Below, one piece after another: positions 10,001 to 19,710 of a stretch of 64,000 nt of DNA. The stretch's first letter is position 1. Each line of letters begins with the position of its first letter. The DNA is from Ctenosaura bakeri (lineage: Eukaryota > Chordata > Lepidosauria > Squamata > Iguanidae): positions 248,001 to 312,000 of the forward strand of contig CAOLHI010000929.1 in the NCBI GenBank assembly GCA_948474755.1, written 5' to 3'. The position numbers and the translations under genes were made by a program. Under the pieces are notes generated by a model, which did no database searches, was not told the origin of the DNA, and worked only from the letters and a program-made list of their open reading frames with translations.

Positions 10001-13000
10001 CAAGATTCGTTGATTTCTTAGATGAGAGTCAGTGATTGCAAAATGGATATCTCAAAGCACAACAGTCTTGTAATAATCTCCTTTCTCTTCAGGTGCTGTG
10101 GAAGAACGGCAAGAACCAGGTAGGGAGTTCTGTAAGTTTCTGTGATTTTGTCCTCCCTCTTTTAATTTCTTGATTACTTGTGGCTTTTTAGTAAATCTCT
10201 CTGGCTGATCTCTTACTCTCTGCTTGCAGTATTGTAAAGAGGCAACTTTCATACCATTGGGAAGCGCTTGCCATTTCTCTTTGTTGCTTTGCTTGGTGCA
10301 ATGATTGATCTTCTGCTTACGCCCTGCTATCTGGTCCTCCATTTCTAGAGATCATTGATCCAAAAGAAAATCTCTCCAAAAGATACTTTGTCTTTTCTGG
10401 GAACCAGAAGAAATAATCATTTTTTCCTTGCACAGTGTGTCATGGAAACTGCCTCCCGTTCTATTTCAAATGTGGAGATGGCTGCTGCATTGATAGCTTC
10501 TTGGAATGTGACGAAACACCAGATTGCCGAGATGGTTCAGATGAGAAGTTCTGTGATTCATGTAAGTAGATGAACATTTGTCTTAAAAACAGGGCAGACT
10601 TATGTTGAGAGTTCACAGGCTGGTGGCAGAGTGCATGCTTTGTATGAAGAAGGTCGCAGATTTTGGAATTTCCAGTAAAATAGATTGAAGGTCACTACTA
10701 CTGGTAAAGACCTCTGCTGATCCCAGTGAACCATTGCTGTTGAAAATGAGCACTGCTAAGCTAGGTGGAATAGTAGTCATTTAGCTGCATAAATAGAGCT
10801 TGGGAAAGTTATTTTGGAGTACAACTTCCCCAAATGCCACAAGCACAATGGCTGTGCTGACTAGGGAGTATGAAAGCTGTAGTCCAAAAATAATTTTTCA
10901 AAACTTGAGTATTAAAGATAAAAAGAGATCTTGCTTCTTTGCCCTGAGGCACTGGTGTTTTCCCACTAGTATTCCAAAATTTTCATATGACCCTTACAGT
11001 TCTTCTCCTATTTCCTGACTTCATTCCTTCATCAAAGCAATGTTAGTAGAGTACAGATAGTGAACGTGCTTCTTGTGTTCCATTCTGACAGTCATTTACG
11101 ACTGTGCACTCCAACATCCACCAACTGCTGACTGATGCACATGATATACATGTAGAATTAAAGCATTCTGAGCCTGGGAATCTGTTTTGAGGACAAAATT
11201 TAAATGGAGACCACAGTCCTCCCCCTCCTCATTTTTCAAAGCTTTCTTTATCTCAGCAATATAACTGAGGTCAAGAAGGGAGTCATTCAGCTGCTGCTAT
11301 TGTAAAGCAATGGAAACTGGAAGTATTTTCTCATTTGTTCTTAATTAGTCAGACCTACCAGTAGATTCCTATCTGCCTTCTGTCTGTGGCTGCTACAAAA
11401 TATTATGTATCTCCTGTACTAAAACTATTTTCCCCACCTCCCCCGTTCATTGAACTAAGGGTTTAAAGGACGTAGTGCATCAGCTTGGCTTTCAACGTCA
11501 ATTTTTACTTTACTTGACCCATATAGGTGTCACAATCTATTTGGCAAGGCCAAGGTTTGGTTCATACATGCAAATCAAACACTTTTGCCCCCTCCCCTTC
11601 ACATGATACTTCCCATCTGTCTGTGAATCCAGGATCTTTATGGAGAAATACCAGTGTAAACTGGACAACATGCTGATGCAGCAAACACCACCAGCTGCTA
11701 GTCATTTCTGTCTCTGGAATCACTGATGATCACTTCTTGCTGCATTTGGTATATTATCTGGCTTATGCAGACATCCTTGCATGTGACATTCTATTTGGAT
11801 AGAGCTGTGGGAGGTGGGATTTACTAAAGGAAGGAGCAACTAGAGGCATCCAACTGGCCTCTGTGGGAATGGAATGCTAGACCATATAGATCTTTGCTCT
11901 GATACAGCAAGCCTCTTTGTATATTCCTGTGGAAGTATATAAACTTTCTAGATTCCAATAGGAAGATTTCTTGCAATGGGTTTCAGTGAAATGCAAAACT
12001 GCACTGTAACTGACAAAACCAGAATAAAGTTATTGTACAAAGCAGTGAAAACTACCAGAGAGAACACAGAATATCAGCACAGTGCAGCATCAATACAGCA
12101 AAGAATATCAATGTTATGCCAATCAACACAGAATATGCTCAATTCTGCATAATTCATTTGCACTCCAGAATTCTGTTTTACTTACACAGAAATTGGATTG
12201 ATTAGCTGCATGATATTGCCATTTTTTTTGCTTTTTAAAAAGTATAGTATGTACATTGTTCTCTCTATAGTCATCTAATATTCTTAAGAGTGGAAACAGA
12301 CAAGGAAGTGGGTAGGGGAGGTAAAAATAGGGAGCTAACAAAATGATAGTAAGAAATGACCTGGTGAAGAGTTTCTGTCAGCTAGGGAGCTGCCCCCTTC
12401 CATAAAAACTCCTTGTACTGTTAAGTAAAAAACCCACCCTCCATTGTTTCTTGCAGATATCCAAGGGTTCAATAAATTACGCAGGATCAATGTTACTACC
12501 AGCCAAGGTAGGTCTCATATAAATATTTATTAAGAGGTAATATTTGGGACAGCAGTATCAATGGCCACCTGTTTCTTAAAAATCTACTTTTACGTCTCCT
12601 CAAATATACAACTAAGGCAGAAGACAACGGCCCTTTCCACATGGGGTTAAAAAAACGGTGTAGATCGACCTCCACAGAGGTCGTCTACACCGTTACGCCG
12701 AATTGGGGTGGATTACTCTTGAGTAATTCCACACCGCAATCCGCGGTTGGGTGCCCACAAGTGGCGGCGCTGCGTGCTTTTGAAAAACCACATGTCCAGC
12801 CCCATGCAGCCCTGTCGCAGCACCCGTATGGATTTACGGACTCGCGAAAGGGCGTCCCTGCAGATCGGGCAGGGGGAGGGATTTCCAGCTGGCGGGCTTC
12901 TCCGATTGGTGGAGAGGCTCCGCCAGTCAAAATCCGGCATTTTGGGCACTACTGGGCGCCAAGGACGCCGCGGGACGCTACTGCGTGTAGAGCAGCGAAA

Positions 13001-16000
13001 TGCTTTCCTCTGCGCGGTGACGGAATGAGGTAAGCCCATGTTTTAGCGTGGCTTTCCCCATTTCCCCGTCCGCGTTTGGAAAGGGCCAATAACTGCAATC
13101 CAGTTCTAGTTTTGTTTGAACGAAAGCCTTCTGCAGACATCAGTGCAGAAGGCTTTCTGGAAACAACTATTGGCATGAATGCTAACCTATTAATGTGTAT
13201 AGTCTTTATCAGTGGGAAAACTGAGAAAGCCAGCATGATGTAGTGGTTTGAGCATTGGAGTACAACTTTGGAGACCAGGATATGAATCCCCACTCAGCAG
13301 TTGAAAGCCACTGGGTGACCTTGGGAAAGTCACATTTTGTCAGCATCAGAGGACAGCAACAGTTAAATTATTGAAAACGTAATTGTGTTAAAGGGATCCC
13401 TTTTCATATGTGGTCAACTTATAATAATGCAAATAAATTTTGGATGATTATACATGGCTTCATGGTGAAGATTCTGAAGATTAAACTGCAATTGAAACTG
13501 GATCTCTTTTTGCTGCGACTGATACATGACCAGATAGATAAGAACTGTATGTCATTGACAGGAGAAGGATGGGACCTGGATGACGCTTATGCATGATGTC
13601 GTCCATGTCCCATCCTTCTCCTGTCCACATGCAATCACACAGCCCTCTCGCCACCCTCCCACACTTAACCTGAGCTGCAGAGGGTCAGAAAGCATGATGG
13701 CCGCACTTCCTGCTCCAGCGCAGCCTCGGGCAGTCCCTGGCTGCACTGTGGAAGGAAGAGGCATTGCCATCGTGCCTCCTCCATTCTCACAGGCAGCTGA
13801 TGTGGAGGGGAGCACTCCTGTTGCACTCTCCTCCCAGGAGAGGCTCTACCAGGATCCCTGTGGGATGCTACCAGGTTCAGGTAGAGTGTAGAAAGGGCCT
13901 CAGTAACTGAGCATCATTCACTTGCATGTTCTCACCAAGTGCAGAATTAACAAATATTGAGTACAGTTTTTGCTATCAGTCAGTTATTTTCATAACTTAC
14001 AACAGTTTGAGATATTGTAATGAAACTTTGTACAGCTGATGTCTGTCACCAGCAAAAGACTTTCAGATCAATGTATGACCATCTGTCTTCTCCTTCCTTC
14101 CTTCCTTCCTTCCTTCCTTCCTTCCTTCCTTTCTTTCCTTCCTTCCTTCCTTCCTTTTGTTCTGTTTTAACTGTAAAAGCTAACAACATTTCTTCAAGCC
14201 TACATGGAGTCTCTGTGAGAACATCATGGACCCCCGAGGTCCATGGACCACAGGTTAAGAACCATTGGGCTAGACTATTGTATGTTCAGAAGCAGAAAGA
14301 TCCCATGATTCCACCTCAGGAAGACTGGATCATTAAACTGTTGGACAGGGCAGAGATGGATAAATTGACAATGTCATAGAGAAGTACTTCTCTGAATGAC
14401 TGCAAGAAAGAATGGGAGGGGGTTGTTGTTATGTGCCTTCAAGTCGTTTCTGACTTTTGGTGATCCTAAAGTAAAACTATCAGGTTTTCTGGGGGCTGAG
14501 TGTGTGATGAGCTCACGGTCACCGTGTGAGTTTCCATGGCTGAGTGGGGAATTGACCCTGATCTCCTGGCTTGTAGTCCAACAGTCAGACTACTATACCA
14601 TGCTCACCCTTTGGGAGAGGTTGATAACATTCAAGACTTTCATTCTACATTCACTAGTGCTAGGGGTGCAGGATGCCTGCAAAAGTGGAAAAAATGCAAA
14701 TAAAATATGTGGGGGGGAAGGTGGCTGAGGCATGGTGGGGAGAGCAGGCATCCAGGATCTATACTAGGTCAGGGACAAAAGAAGGAAAGTGGGTGAGTTG
14801 GCATAGTGGCTCTGTACTTTCTCACCCATCTCCTACCTTGGGTGTAGGAGGGCATTGGGTGGTTTATGATGTTGAGAAATTGGGCTGTGAGCCATTCTTA
14901 GCTGGCTAAGCTGGTGGAGGAAGACTAGGGGTAGGTTTTGAAAGAGCTGCTGAGAGGGCAGATTCCCCCAGAAATGAAGTGCTTGAGGTGAGGGACAGGG
15001 GCTGGAAAAACTCACAAATAATCAAATCTGTGAAAGTTAAACCTACAAATGTGGATGGGAACCAAGCAGTAAGAGGTTTCCATTAGCTTTTATGGTTGAT
15101 TATCTGTGGTGTAGAAAATTATTAGAACTGAGATACCAAGATAGCTTAATAATATTTGAGGTTATGTTAAGTTTCCTTTTTTTAGCTTATATTTTTTTAT
15201 TTTTATAAATGTAGACAAGAAATATAGAAGTATAACAAAGATGTAACAATAACCAATTATTCTTAGGGCATGGGAGATCAAATGTGTATTGCCTTTTTTT
15301 GTAATTTAGTTACTTCGTAGTTTATATTTGTGTAGTATATTTGTATGTTGTTACTGTGTACGTTTTTTCCTATTATGTTCTTTTATTGTATTTAAAATGT
15401 TTTAATAAAAATATTTAAAAAAAAAAAAAAGGGAAAAGGCAAATCTCCTCTGAAGAAATCTTGCCCAGAAAACCTCTTAGAGTTGCCATAAGTTGGAAAC
15501 CACTTCAAGGCACACAACAACAGCAAGAAGGATTGTGCATTTGTCCCGTCAGATGTTTGGTTAGTTGTCTGGCCAAATAAGTCTGGATTTTTAAAACTCT
15601 AACTTTGAATAATCAGATATTTTACCAATGTGTTTGATATTGATGTTAATTACAAAAACTAACAAGAGCCTTGCAACATCTTAAAGGCCATCATGTTTGT
15701 AATTAAAGGATCTAAGGAGAGATAGGTGACAAGTTTGCCTAAACGAAGGGGTCACAGATACTGTTATTTGCAGTACAAGCATAAAAAAAGAACGAAAGTA
15801 TTTAAGATACAGCAGGGTTCTTTTCTTGGATTGACCTCAGCAGATCCATACATCTTAACCCTTCTGGAAATTGTGAAAGAATCAAATTAACTGTCAGGAA
15901 TTCCAACCCTGATTTTCACCTTGCATATCCTCTTTTGGCAGCTCACTGTGTGGATATGCCAGAGACAGGACAGTGTGAAGACAGTATACCTCGCTGGTAT

Positions 16001-19000
16001 TACAACCCATTTGCTGAAAAATGTGATCGTTTCACCTATGGAGGCTGTGATGGCAACAAGAATAACTTTGAAGATGAGGAGGCATGCATGAAATCCTGTG
16101 AAGGTGTCACAAGTAAGTAAAACAACTTTAAGTGAGGAATAGGACATGGTGGCATCTCTTCCTGAATATATTTTCTAATGTAATTTAATTAGCCCCTGGC
16201 AGATCAGAGATCAGCAAAATGTGGTTCATTGGCCCAGGATCATGTCTGTTTTTATCAGCATAAGAAGCCTTATCTATAGATGGCTTGATGGCTCTTACTT
16301 CAGTACAGATGATGGGAAATCGTGTCCTCTACTATATCTCAGGGTATTAGGCTCGTTTAGGGGCACAATGCAGACCATGGGGCCTTTCCACCCTATGCTG
16401 TTATAGTGTTATTATTCCACTTGCAACATCCTATGGAATCCTGGGTTTGCAGTTTAGGGAAGAGCATTTAGAATTCTCAACCAGAGAGCTCTTTGCCCTC
16501 AGTAAACTACAAACCCCAGAATTCCACAAGATATTGAAAGTGGATAATGGTATAATTACTGTATTGGAGTAGAAATATGATACAGGAAGTTTTGAGGGTA
16601 TGCTATATGGAAATATCTCCTTGAGGGATCTTTTTACTTCAAACTACTAATTTTGTCTATTCTTTTTCCTCCAGAAGCAGATGTGATTGGCCAGAGATGG
16701 CGAGGATATGAGTATCAGCGATCAGGTTTAAGTATGTGACTGAAAACTTGTTTGCTTGTGCCCTTCACTTTTTTCTTCTCCCCACTTTCTCCCTTCTGGG
16801 TTTTCTATTTCTAAGCTCCTTTGCTTTTTAGGCTGAAAGGATTTGAGTTTGTGGAGGGAGATCCTGATATCCCTGATGAAGTGGAATGACAACAAAATAT
16901 GTGTGGTGAAGCAGAGTTCAATATTTTCTGATGTATTTTTTTTCCACACGGAGTGTTTGATTTTTAGAAATGCATTGTTAACATCAAATTATCCCCATAG
17001 TTAAATCTAATTAATTCATCTTAGTAGATGAATAGATTTCATCTATTCATAAATTTCTATTCTAATTCATCTTTGTAGATGAATAGAATAGAAATCCAGT
17101 AGAGCAATAATTCCAGTCAAATCAGAAATCAAGGCTGTAATTATTATTATTTTTTAGATGACTATTCCCACAAGTACATACCTCAACAGGGCAAATCTAC
17201 ACAGAGGGAAGCCCTGCTGAGTTCAGTTGGACTTACTCTTAAACAAATGCATATGGAGTTACAGCTTTATGAATAAAGCTGTAACTTTCAGCACAGCGAG
17301 GTTTACTTTTTAGTAAATGTATATAGTTCGGAGATTTATATAGCATCTAAAATTAATCTGTGTTTTTGTTGCATTCTTCTAAATGAAAATCAGACATTAT
17401 ATCATTGACAGTAAGGCAGTGGGAGATTTACTGGAAACTTTTCTCTTTGGCTATATTAAGACGTCGTGATAAATTGTAGTTTAGCATGGCAGAAACCAGC
17501 CTTCCTTCTCTCTGGGTTCACACATTTTAGAATGAACTGTACTTCAGCTTATGATCCAAACATTAAAGTATGGTTATCTAAGTATGATATGTTGAAATAA
17601 GCCAGATTTGTAATATGTATTTTGAAGTTGGCTTGTTTTATCCAAACCATTGTTAATATTATCCACAATTTATTGGATCTGGCTGAAACAGAAGGCCACA
17701 AATAAATTTGGAAGCCACAGCTTCTGAACTGCTTCTGATAGCCAGAGGACGAAGGGGAAGTTAAGATACATGAGCCTTCAGGGGCTCATTCCTGTGACAA
17801 CCTAGCTTTTTGGATGCTTTGTGCTTCAATCCATCAATAAATGGTGCCACTCTGATCACACTGCTGTGTGCTGAATATGATATTTTAAGCAAGGCAGCTG
17901 CTTCAGAAGAAAAAGGTAATAATGCTTTATTGCTGGAGAGTATTTTCTGGATGTGGATTCTAAAATTAAGTAAACATTAAAGCTAGATATGGAATTGAAA
18001 ACAGTCATGTCCATTCATTGGGGAAAGCATTTTGCTCTTATAGTAAATGACGTCTCTTAGAGTTCTCTGTTGCTCTTGTGCAAGCTTTTGACAACATAAT
18101 TTCCTTCTGTTATTTTTCTGCTATATAGTCTCTCATATGTACATGATTTTATGTGTTCAGAAAGTTATATGTTCTTAATATCCAAGGATGTCAACTTCTG
18201 GTCTTCCAAGTTAAAAACATAAGGAACTTGTTCCTCAAGTACTGCATTCTCCAGACTCAGCAATATATTTGCCAGTGGCATTACAAAAGGTACACTTACT
18301 AGACAATTGTATTATGGCCTATGTTTTAGACCTTATTTCACCATTAAATTGGAGCAGCAGCAGAAGAAAGGTGTATGCATTGGTGAATGCCACAGTATAG
18401 ACTTTAGTTGCTGAAATCCCTCAGTGCTTTAGAACTGGACTGAACTTACCTTAAGCTGTCAACTGTCTGGGGAGAAATTCCAGTCATACTTTATTTACTG
18501 TTCCAGAACTGTCTGGGCACTTTAATGTAAAAAGAAGCTTTATCTCAGAATCTGTACATGAGAAATTATTCTGCATTGGTACTTCCCTTTCATCTGAGGT
18601 ACCTGATCACATTAAAAGCCACATATAATACAGTGGACCAGGCACACACTGCAAATGGAAGAGAAAAGCCCTGGTTGGAGTGGGACATAGTGACATAACC
18701 AGGTTTGCTACTTCAGACTTTAGTGTAAATACATTCTTTTGGCAGCACTCTCTTGTTTTTTGTTTACTGAGGCCCCTGTGGTTCTTTTCTGTCTCTCACA
18801 GGCTCTTTCGAAGTTGCCATTGCAGTGCTCCTTGGTGTGAGCATCATGGTAGTAGCAGCAGTTCTTGGCTACTTCTTCCTGAAGAATAGAAAAACATACC
18901 GACGCCGACGCCAGCCAGCTACTGCAGCCAACTCCACACTTTCTTCTGTTCTCTCCACTACTGAGGACACGGAGCATCTGGTTTACAACAGCACCACAAA

Positions 19001-19010
19001 GCCAATTTGA
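6923..19010 (+). CDS. SPINT1: SPINT1 (HAI-1) Kunitz-type protease inhibitor, 3' eight exons
   Basis: This is the C-terminal part of hepatocyte growth factor activator inhibitor 1, a type I membrane protein that in other vertebrates inhibits matriptase, hepsin and HGF activator at epithelial surfaces. Exons proposed from splice signals and reading frame are 6923-7058, 8971-9141, 10093-10119, 10436-10561, 12457-12507, 15942-16112, 16675-16731 (or -16725) and 18802-19010. Every internal junction is phase 1, so whole modules could be skipped or duplicated in frame. Domain order is end of PKD-like domain, Kunitz 1, LDLRa, Kunitz 2, transmembrane helix and short tail, exactly the SPINT1 order. SPINT2 lacks the LDLRa, which excludes it. 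The exons for the signal peptide, MANEC domain and start of the PKD-like domain are not recognisable in bases 1-6922. No frameshift or stop lies in any exon, so the gene looks functional. Introns are filled with SINEs and DNA elements. Confidence 0.93.
7059..8970 (+). other. SPINT1 intron, no recognised element
   Basis: The sequence has no identifiable repeat or other gene. Short open stretches show no protein similarity I can recognise. Confidence 0.6.
8971..9141 (+). CDS. SPINT1: SPINT1 exon: Kunitz domain 1
   Basis: The acceptor is TTTATTTCTAG and the proposed donor is GTTGGT after 9141, which keeps phase 1; the stronger-looking GTATGC at 9146 would break the phase. The encoded domain has the six Kunitz cysteines with spacings 8, 15, 7, 12 and 3, the invariant FPRWYYN and FGGC segments, and NKNNY before Cys5. 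The residue after the second cysteine is Arg (codon 9006-9008), the P1 residue expected for inhibition of trypsin-like proteases. In known SPINT1 proteins this first Kunitz domain is the main inhibitory one, and its reactive loop CRGSFPRW is preserved here. The exon is a complete domain cassette. Confidence 0.95.
9330..9620. repeat. AT-rich fold-back region with GTAAC/GTTAC motifs
   Basis: The block contains AAGTAACTTGTTACTTTT, a hairpin AAAATGCTCCT...AGGAGCATTTT, and repeated AGTAACATT words. It looks like a degraded AT-rich MITE. A similar AT-rich region with ATTACTCATTACA words lies at 38470-38820. Family unknown. Confidence 0.35.
10093..10119 (+). CDS. SPINT1: SPINT1 27-nt microexon, linker between Kunitz 1 and LDLRa
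   Basis: The sequence CTTTCTCTTCAG precedes and GTAGGG follows a 27-nt segment that keeps phase 1 on both sides and encodes an acidic linker close to AVEERQEP. Human SPINT1 has a variable-length linker at the same place, and its two common isoforms differ there. A microexon is therefore plausible, but splice signals and phase are the only evidence. Skipping it would leave the frame intact. Confidence 0.6.
10436..10561 (+). CDS. SPINT1: SPINT1 exon: LDL-receptor class A module
   Basis: The exon lies between a CTTGCACAG acceptor and a perfect GTAAGT donor. It encodes about 42 residues with eight cysteines, the arrangement CHGNC, KC, GDGCC, ECDETPDC and a terminal FC. The calcium-binding signature DGSDE is intact, together with Asp residues of CDETPDC. 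SPINT1 is the Kunitz inhibitor with an LDLRa module between its two Kunitz domains, so this exon identifies the gene. In the family the module affects how the two Kunitz domains face the target protease. Confidence 0.94.
10562..12456 (+). other. SPINT1 intron, no recognised element
   Basis: The stretch between the LDLRa exon and the next small exon shows no repeat or coding segment I can name. Confidence 0.5.
12457..12507 (+). CDS. SPINT1: SPINT1 small exon, linker before Kunitz 2
   Basis: A TTTCTTGCAG acceptor and GTAGGT donor bracket 51 nt that encode a linker reading close to YIQGFNKLRRINVTTSQ. Human SPINT1 has a similar hydrophobic/basic linker between LDLRa and Kunitz 2. NVT is an N-glycosylation sequon. 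Phase 1 on both sides agrees with the neighbouring exons. Confidence 0.8.
12629..13087. mobile_element. GC-rich non-autonomous DNA element, 459 bp
   Basis: The ends are GGCCCTTTCCACAT and, inverted, GGCCCTTTCCAAAC. The interior is GC- and CpG-rich and has hairpins such as CGACCTCCACAGAGGTCG and a paired GATTGGTGGAGAGGCTCCGCC. It is clearly related to the element at 53600-54058. Flanking trinucleotides AAC and AAT match 2 of 3. It lies in a SPINT1 intron. No transposase is encoded. Confidence 0.8.
13223..13345 (+). mobile_element. Sauria-type SINE, 5' part
   Basis: GCCAGCATGATGTAGTGG and GACCAGGATATGAATCCCC correspond to the tRNA-like A and B promoter boxes of the squamate Sauria SINE. The copy stops after GGGTGACCTTGGGAAAGTCA. 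Confidence 0.8.
13558..13899. mobile_element. Hairpin-headed repeat ending in the shared TIR
   Basis: The left 67 bases form a long inverted repeat (GACAGGAGAAGGATGGGACC against its complement ending 13624). The right end GTGTAGAAAGGGCC matches the shared terminal repeat of the GGCCCTTTCC family. The left terminal repeat is missing or changed. Confidence 0.5.
14090..14156 (+). repeat. (TTCC)n microsatellite
   Basis: About 16 tandem tetranucleotide units with one interruption. Confidence 0.95.
14412..14616 (-). mobile_element. Sauria-type SINE
   Basis: The complement of the Sauria tail (TGCCTTCAAGTCGTTTCTGA) is followed by GTTTCCATGGCTGAGTGGGG and the complement of the tRNA-like head ending in ACTATACCATGCTCACC. 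It is complete and inverted. Confidence 0.85.
14645..15062 (+). mobile_element. Tigger-like MITE, diverged copy
   Basis: It matches, in opposite orientation, the element at 56478-56944. Shared words are AGTGGAAAAAATGCAAATAAA, GAGAAATTGGGCTGTGAGCC and AATAATCAAATCTGTGAAAG. The ends are eroded. Confidence 0.55.
15436..15530 (+). mobile_element. Sauria-type SINE, 3' fragment
   Basis: Only the tail is present: AAATCTTGCCCAGAAAACC, GTTGCCATAAGTTGGAAACC and CACACAACAACAGC. It follows an A-rich run. Confidence 0.75.
15942..16112 (+). CDS. SPINT1: SPINT1 exon: Kunitz domain 2, P1 = Glu
   Basis: Acceptor CTCTTTTGGCAG and donor GTAAGT define 171 nt in phase 1. Cysteine spacing is 8, 15, 7, 12, 3, with SIPRWYYN, FTYGGC and NKNNF all intact, so the fold is preserved. 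The residue after the second cysteine is Glu (codon GAA, 15977-15979), within the loop CEDSIPRW. A basic residue occupies this P1 position in human SPINT1. An acidic P1 would be a poor fit for trypsin-like proteases, suggesting that this domain has a structural or different inhibitory role here. Confidence 0.95.
16381..16555. mobile_element. Palindromic DNA element (shared-TIR family), right end eroded
   Basis: It starts GGCCTTTCCACCCTATGCTGTTATAG and continues with the CAACATCCTATGGAATCCTGG core. The inverted arm returns as CAGAATTCCACAAGATATTGAAAGTGG and then breaks down. Confidence 0.75.
16675..16731 (+). CDS. SPINT1: SPINT1 juxtamembrane linker exon
   Basis: The acceptor is TTTTTCCTCCAG. 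Two donors six bases apart both keep phase 1: GTTTAA after 16725 and the stronger GTATGT after 16731. The choice adds or removes two residues. The exon encodes a polar stalk containing Trp, Arg and Tyr (GQRWRGYEYQRSG). In the family this stalk is where the ectodomain is shed by proteolysis. It is poorly conserved, so the call rests on phase, position and splice signals. Confidence 0.72.
17020..17097. repeat. AT-rich inverted repeats around ATTCATCT
   Basis: TTCATCTTAGTAGATGAATAG is followed by its near complement and then repeated with small changes, giving two linked hairpins. Confidence 0.7.
17258..17285. repeat. Perfect 13-bp hairpin in SPINT1 intron
   Basis: GTTACAGCTTTAT, a two-base loop GA, then ATAAAGCTGTAAC. 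It follows a segment (CCCTGCTGAGTTCAGTTGGA) that resembles a common squamate dispersed repeat. Confidence 0.8.
18802..19010 (+). CDS. SPINT1: SPINT1 last coding exon: transmembrane helix and cytoplasmic tail
   Basis: After a CTGTCTCTCACAG acceptor the exon encodes a hydrophobic helix of about 23 residues beginning VAIAVLLGVSIMVVAAVLG. It is followed by a strongly basic stop-transfer stretch (KNRKTYRRRR) and a short tail. The tail ends with STTEDTEHLVYNSTTKPI and a TGA at 19008-19010. The STTEDTEHLVYN ending is nearly invariant in vertebrate SPINT1 and confirms the assignment. Topology is ectodomain outside, tail inside. Confidence 0.95.
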
Positions 19011-19710
19011 TTCTGAAGAGGTGCCCTCCACAATTGGGAGTGGGGACTTTTTTTTAGCTTTGTTGATACTTTTGAAGAGGCTAACAGCTGAAGGATTCTT
19101 CCCATCCCTTTGTACTCCCTTCTCTTAGACTGTCAAGCTATATCCATCTCACAAGTCCTGCCGATTGTCTTGAATATGTGACATCTGCTGAGGAAGAGGA
19201 ATGACAAGATTATCAGTCTCCTCGCCTCTCCTATTGTGAGCAGACATTAATGACTGCTTCTGGGTGTTTCTCTTAGTTCTTCAAAGAGAGGGGGAATCAT
19301 TTAAATATAAGCACTTGCTGAACTTATTGAAGGAACCATAGTTTTATTTGGAATGGATTTTCCATTGTCCCAAATATCTAGTGAAGTCTACATTTCTGTA
19401 TTTTTTTTAATCATAAAAATGTTGACTCTTCCCTCCTTGCAAATCATGGCAAAATCTAAGTAATCTTAAATCTAAGGGACTAAGTGGTTAAAGCAAGTGA
19501 GTTCATGGTCCACTAGCTTTATCCGTATGAGCTTGCACATGCTACTCAAACATTGGATTGGCCACCAGGGTGAGACTCTCCTAATTTTTTTAGTGCCTGT
19601 AGTGGGCAAACTAGTGCACCTTAAGTACCAGTGGGCAGCACACTTTAAATACCCAGCTTCTCAGTTGTAGAATAACACTACAGTAGAATAAATACAACAT
19701 TATATTATGA
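19011..19710 (+). other. SPINT1: SPINT1 3' untranslated region (extent inferred)
   Basis: This non-coding sequence follows the stop codon and contains no recognised repeat. The first canonical AATAAA is at 19687-19692, which would give a UTR of about 700 nt. The exact cleavage site and any longer isoform cannot be told from sequence alone. Confidence 0.55.
19687..19692 (+). terminator. SPINT1: Candidate poly(A) signal of SPINT1
   Basis: AATAAA lies 677 bases after the TGA stop and is the first canonical hexamer downstream. It precedes an A/T-rich stretch. Confidence 0.5.

Noticed and set aside
12641..13033. 130-codon open frame in a SPINT1 intron
   Set aside because: It falls entirely inside the GC-rich transposon at 12629-13087, and other frames are equally open.
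14020..14379. 119-codon frame with Ser-Phe-Leu-Pro repeats
   Set aside because: The repeats are the (TTCC)n microsatellite, and the remainder has no recognisable domain.
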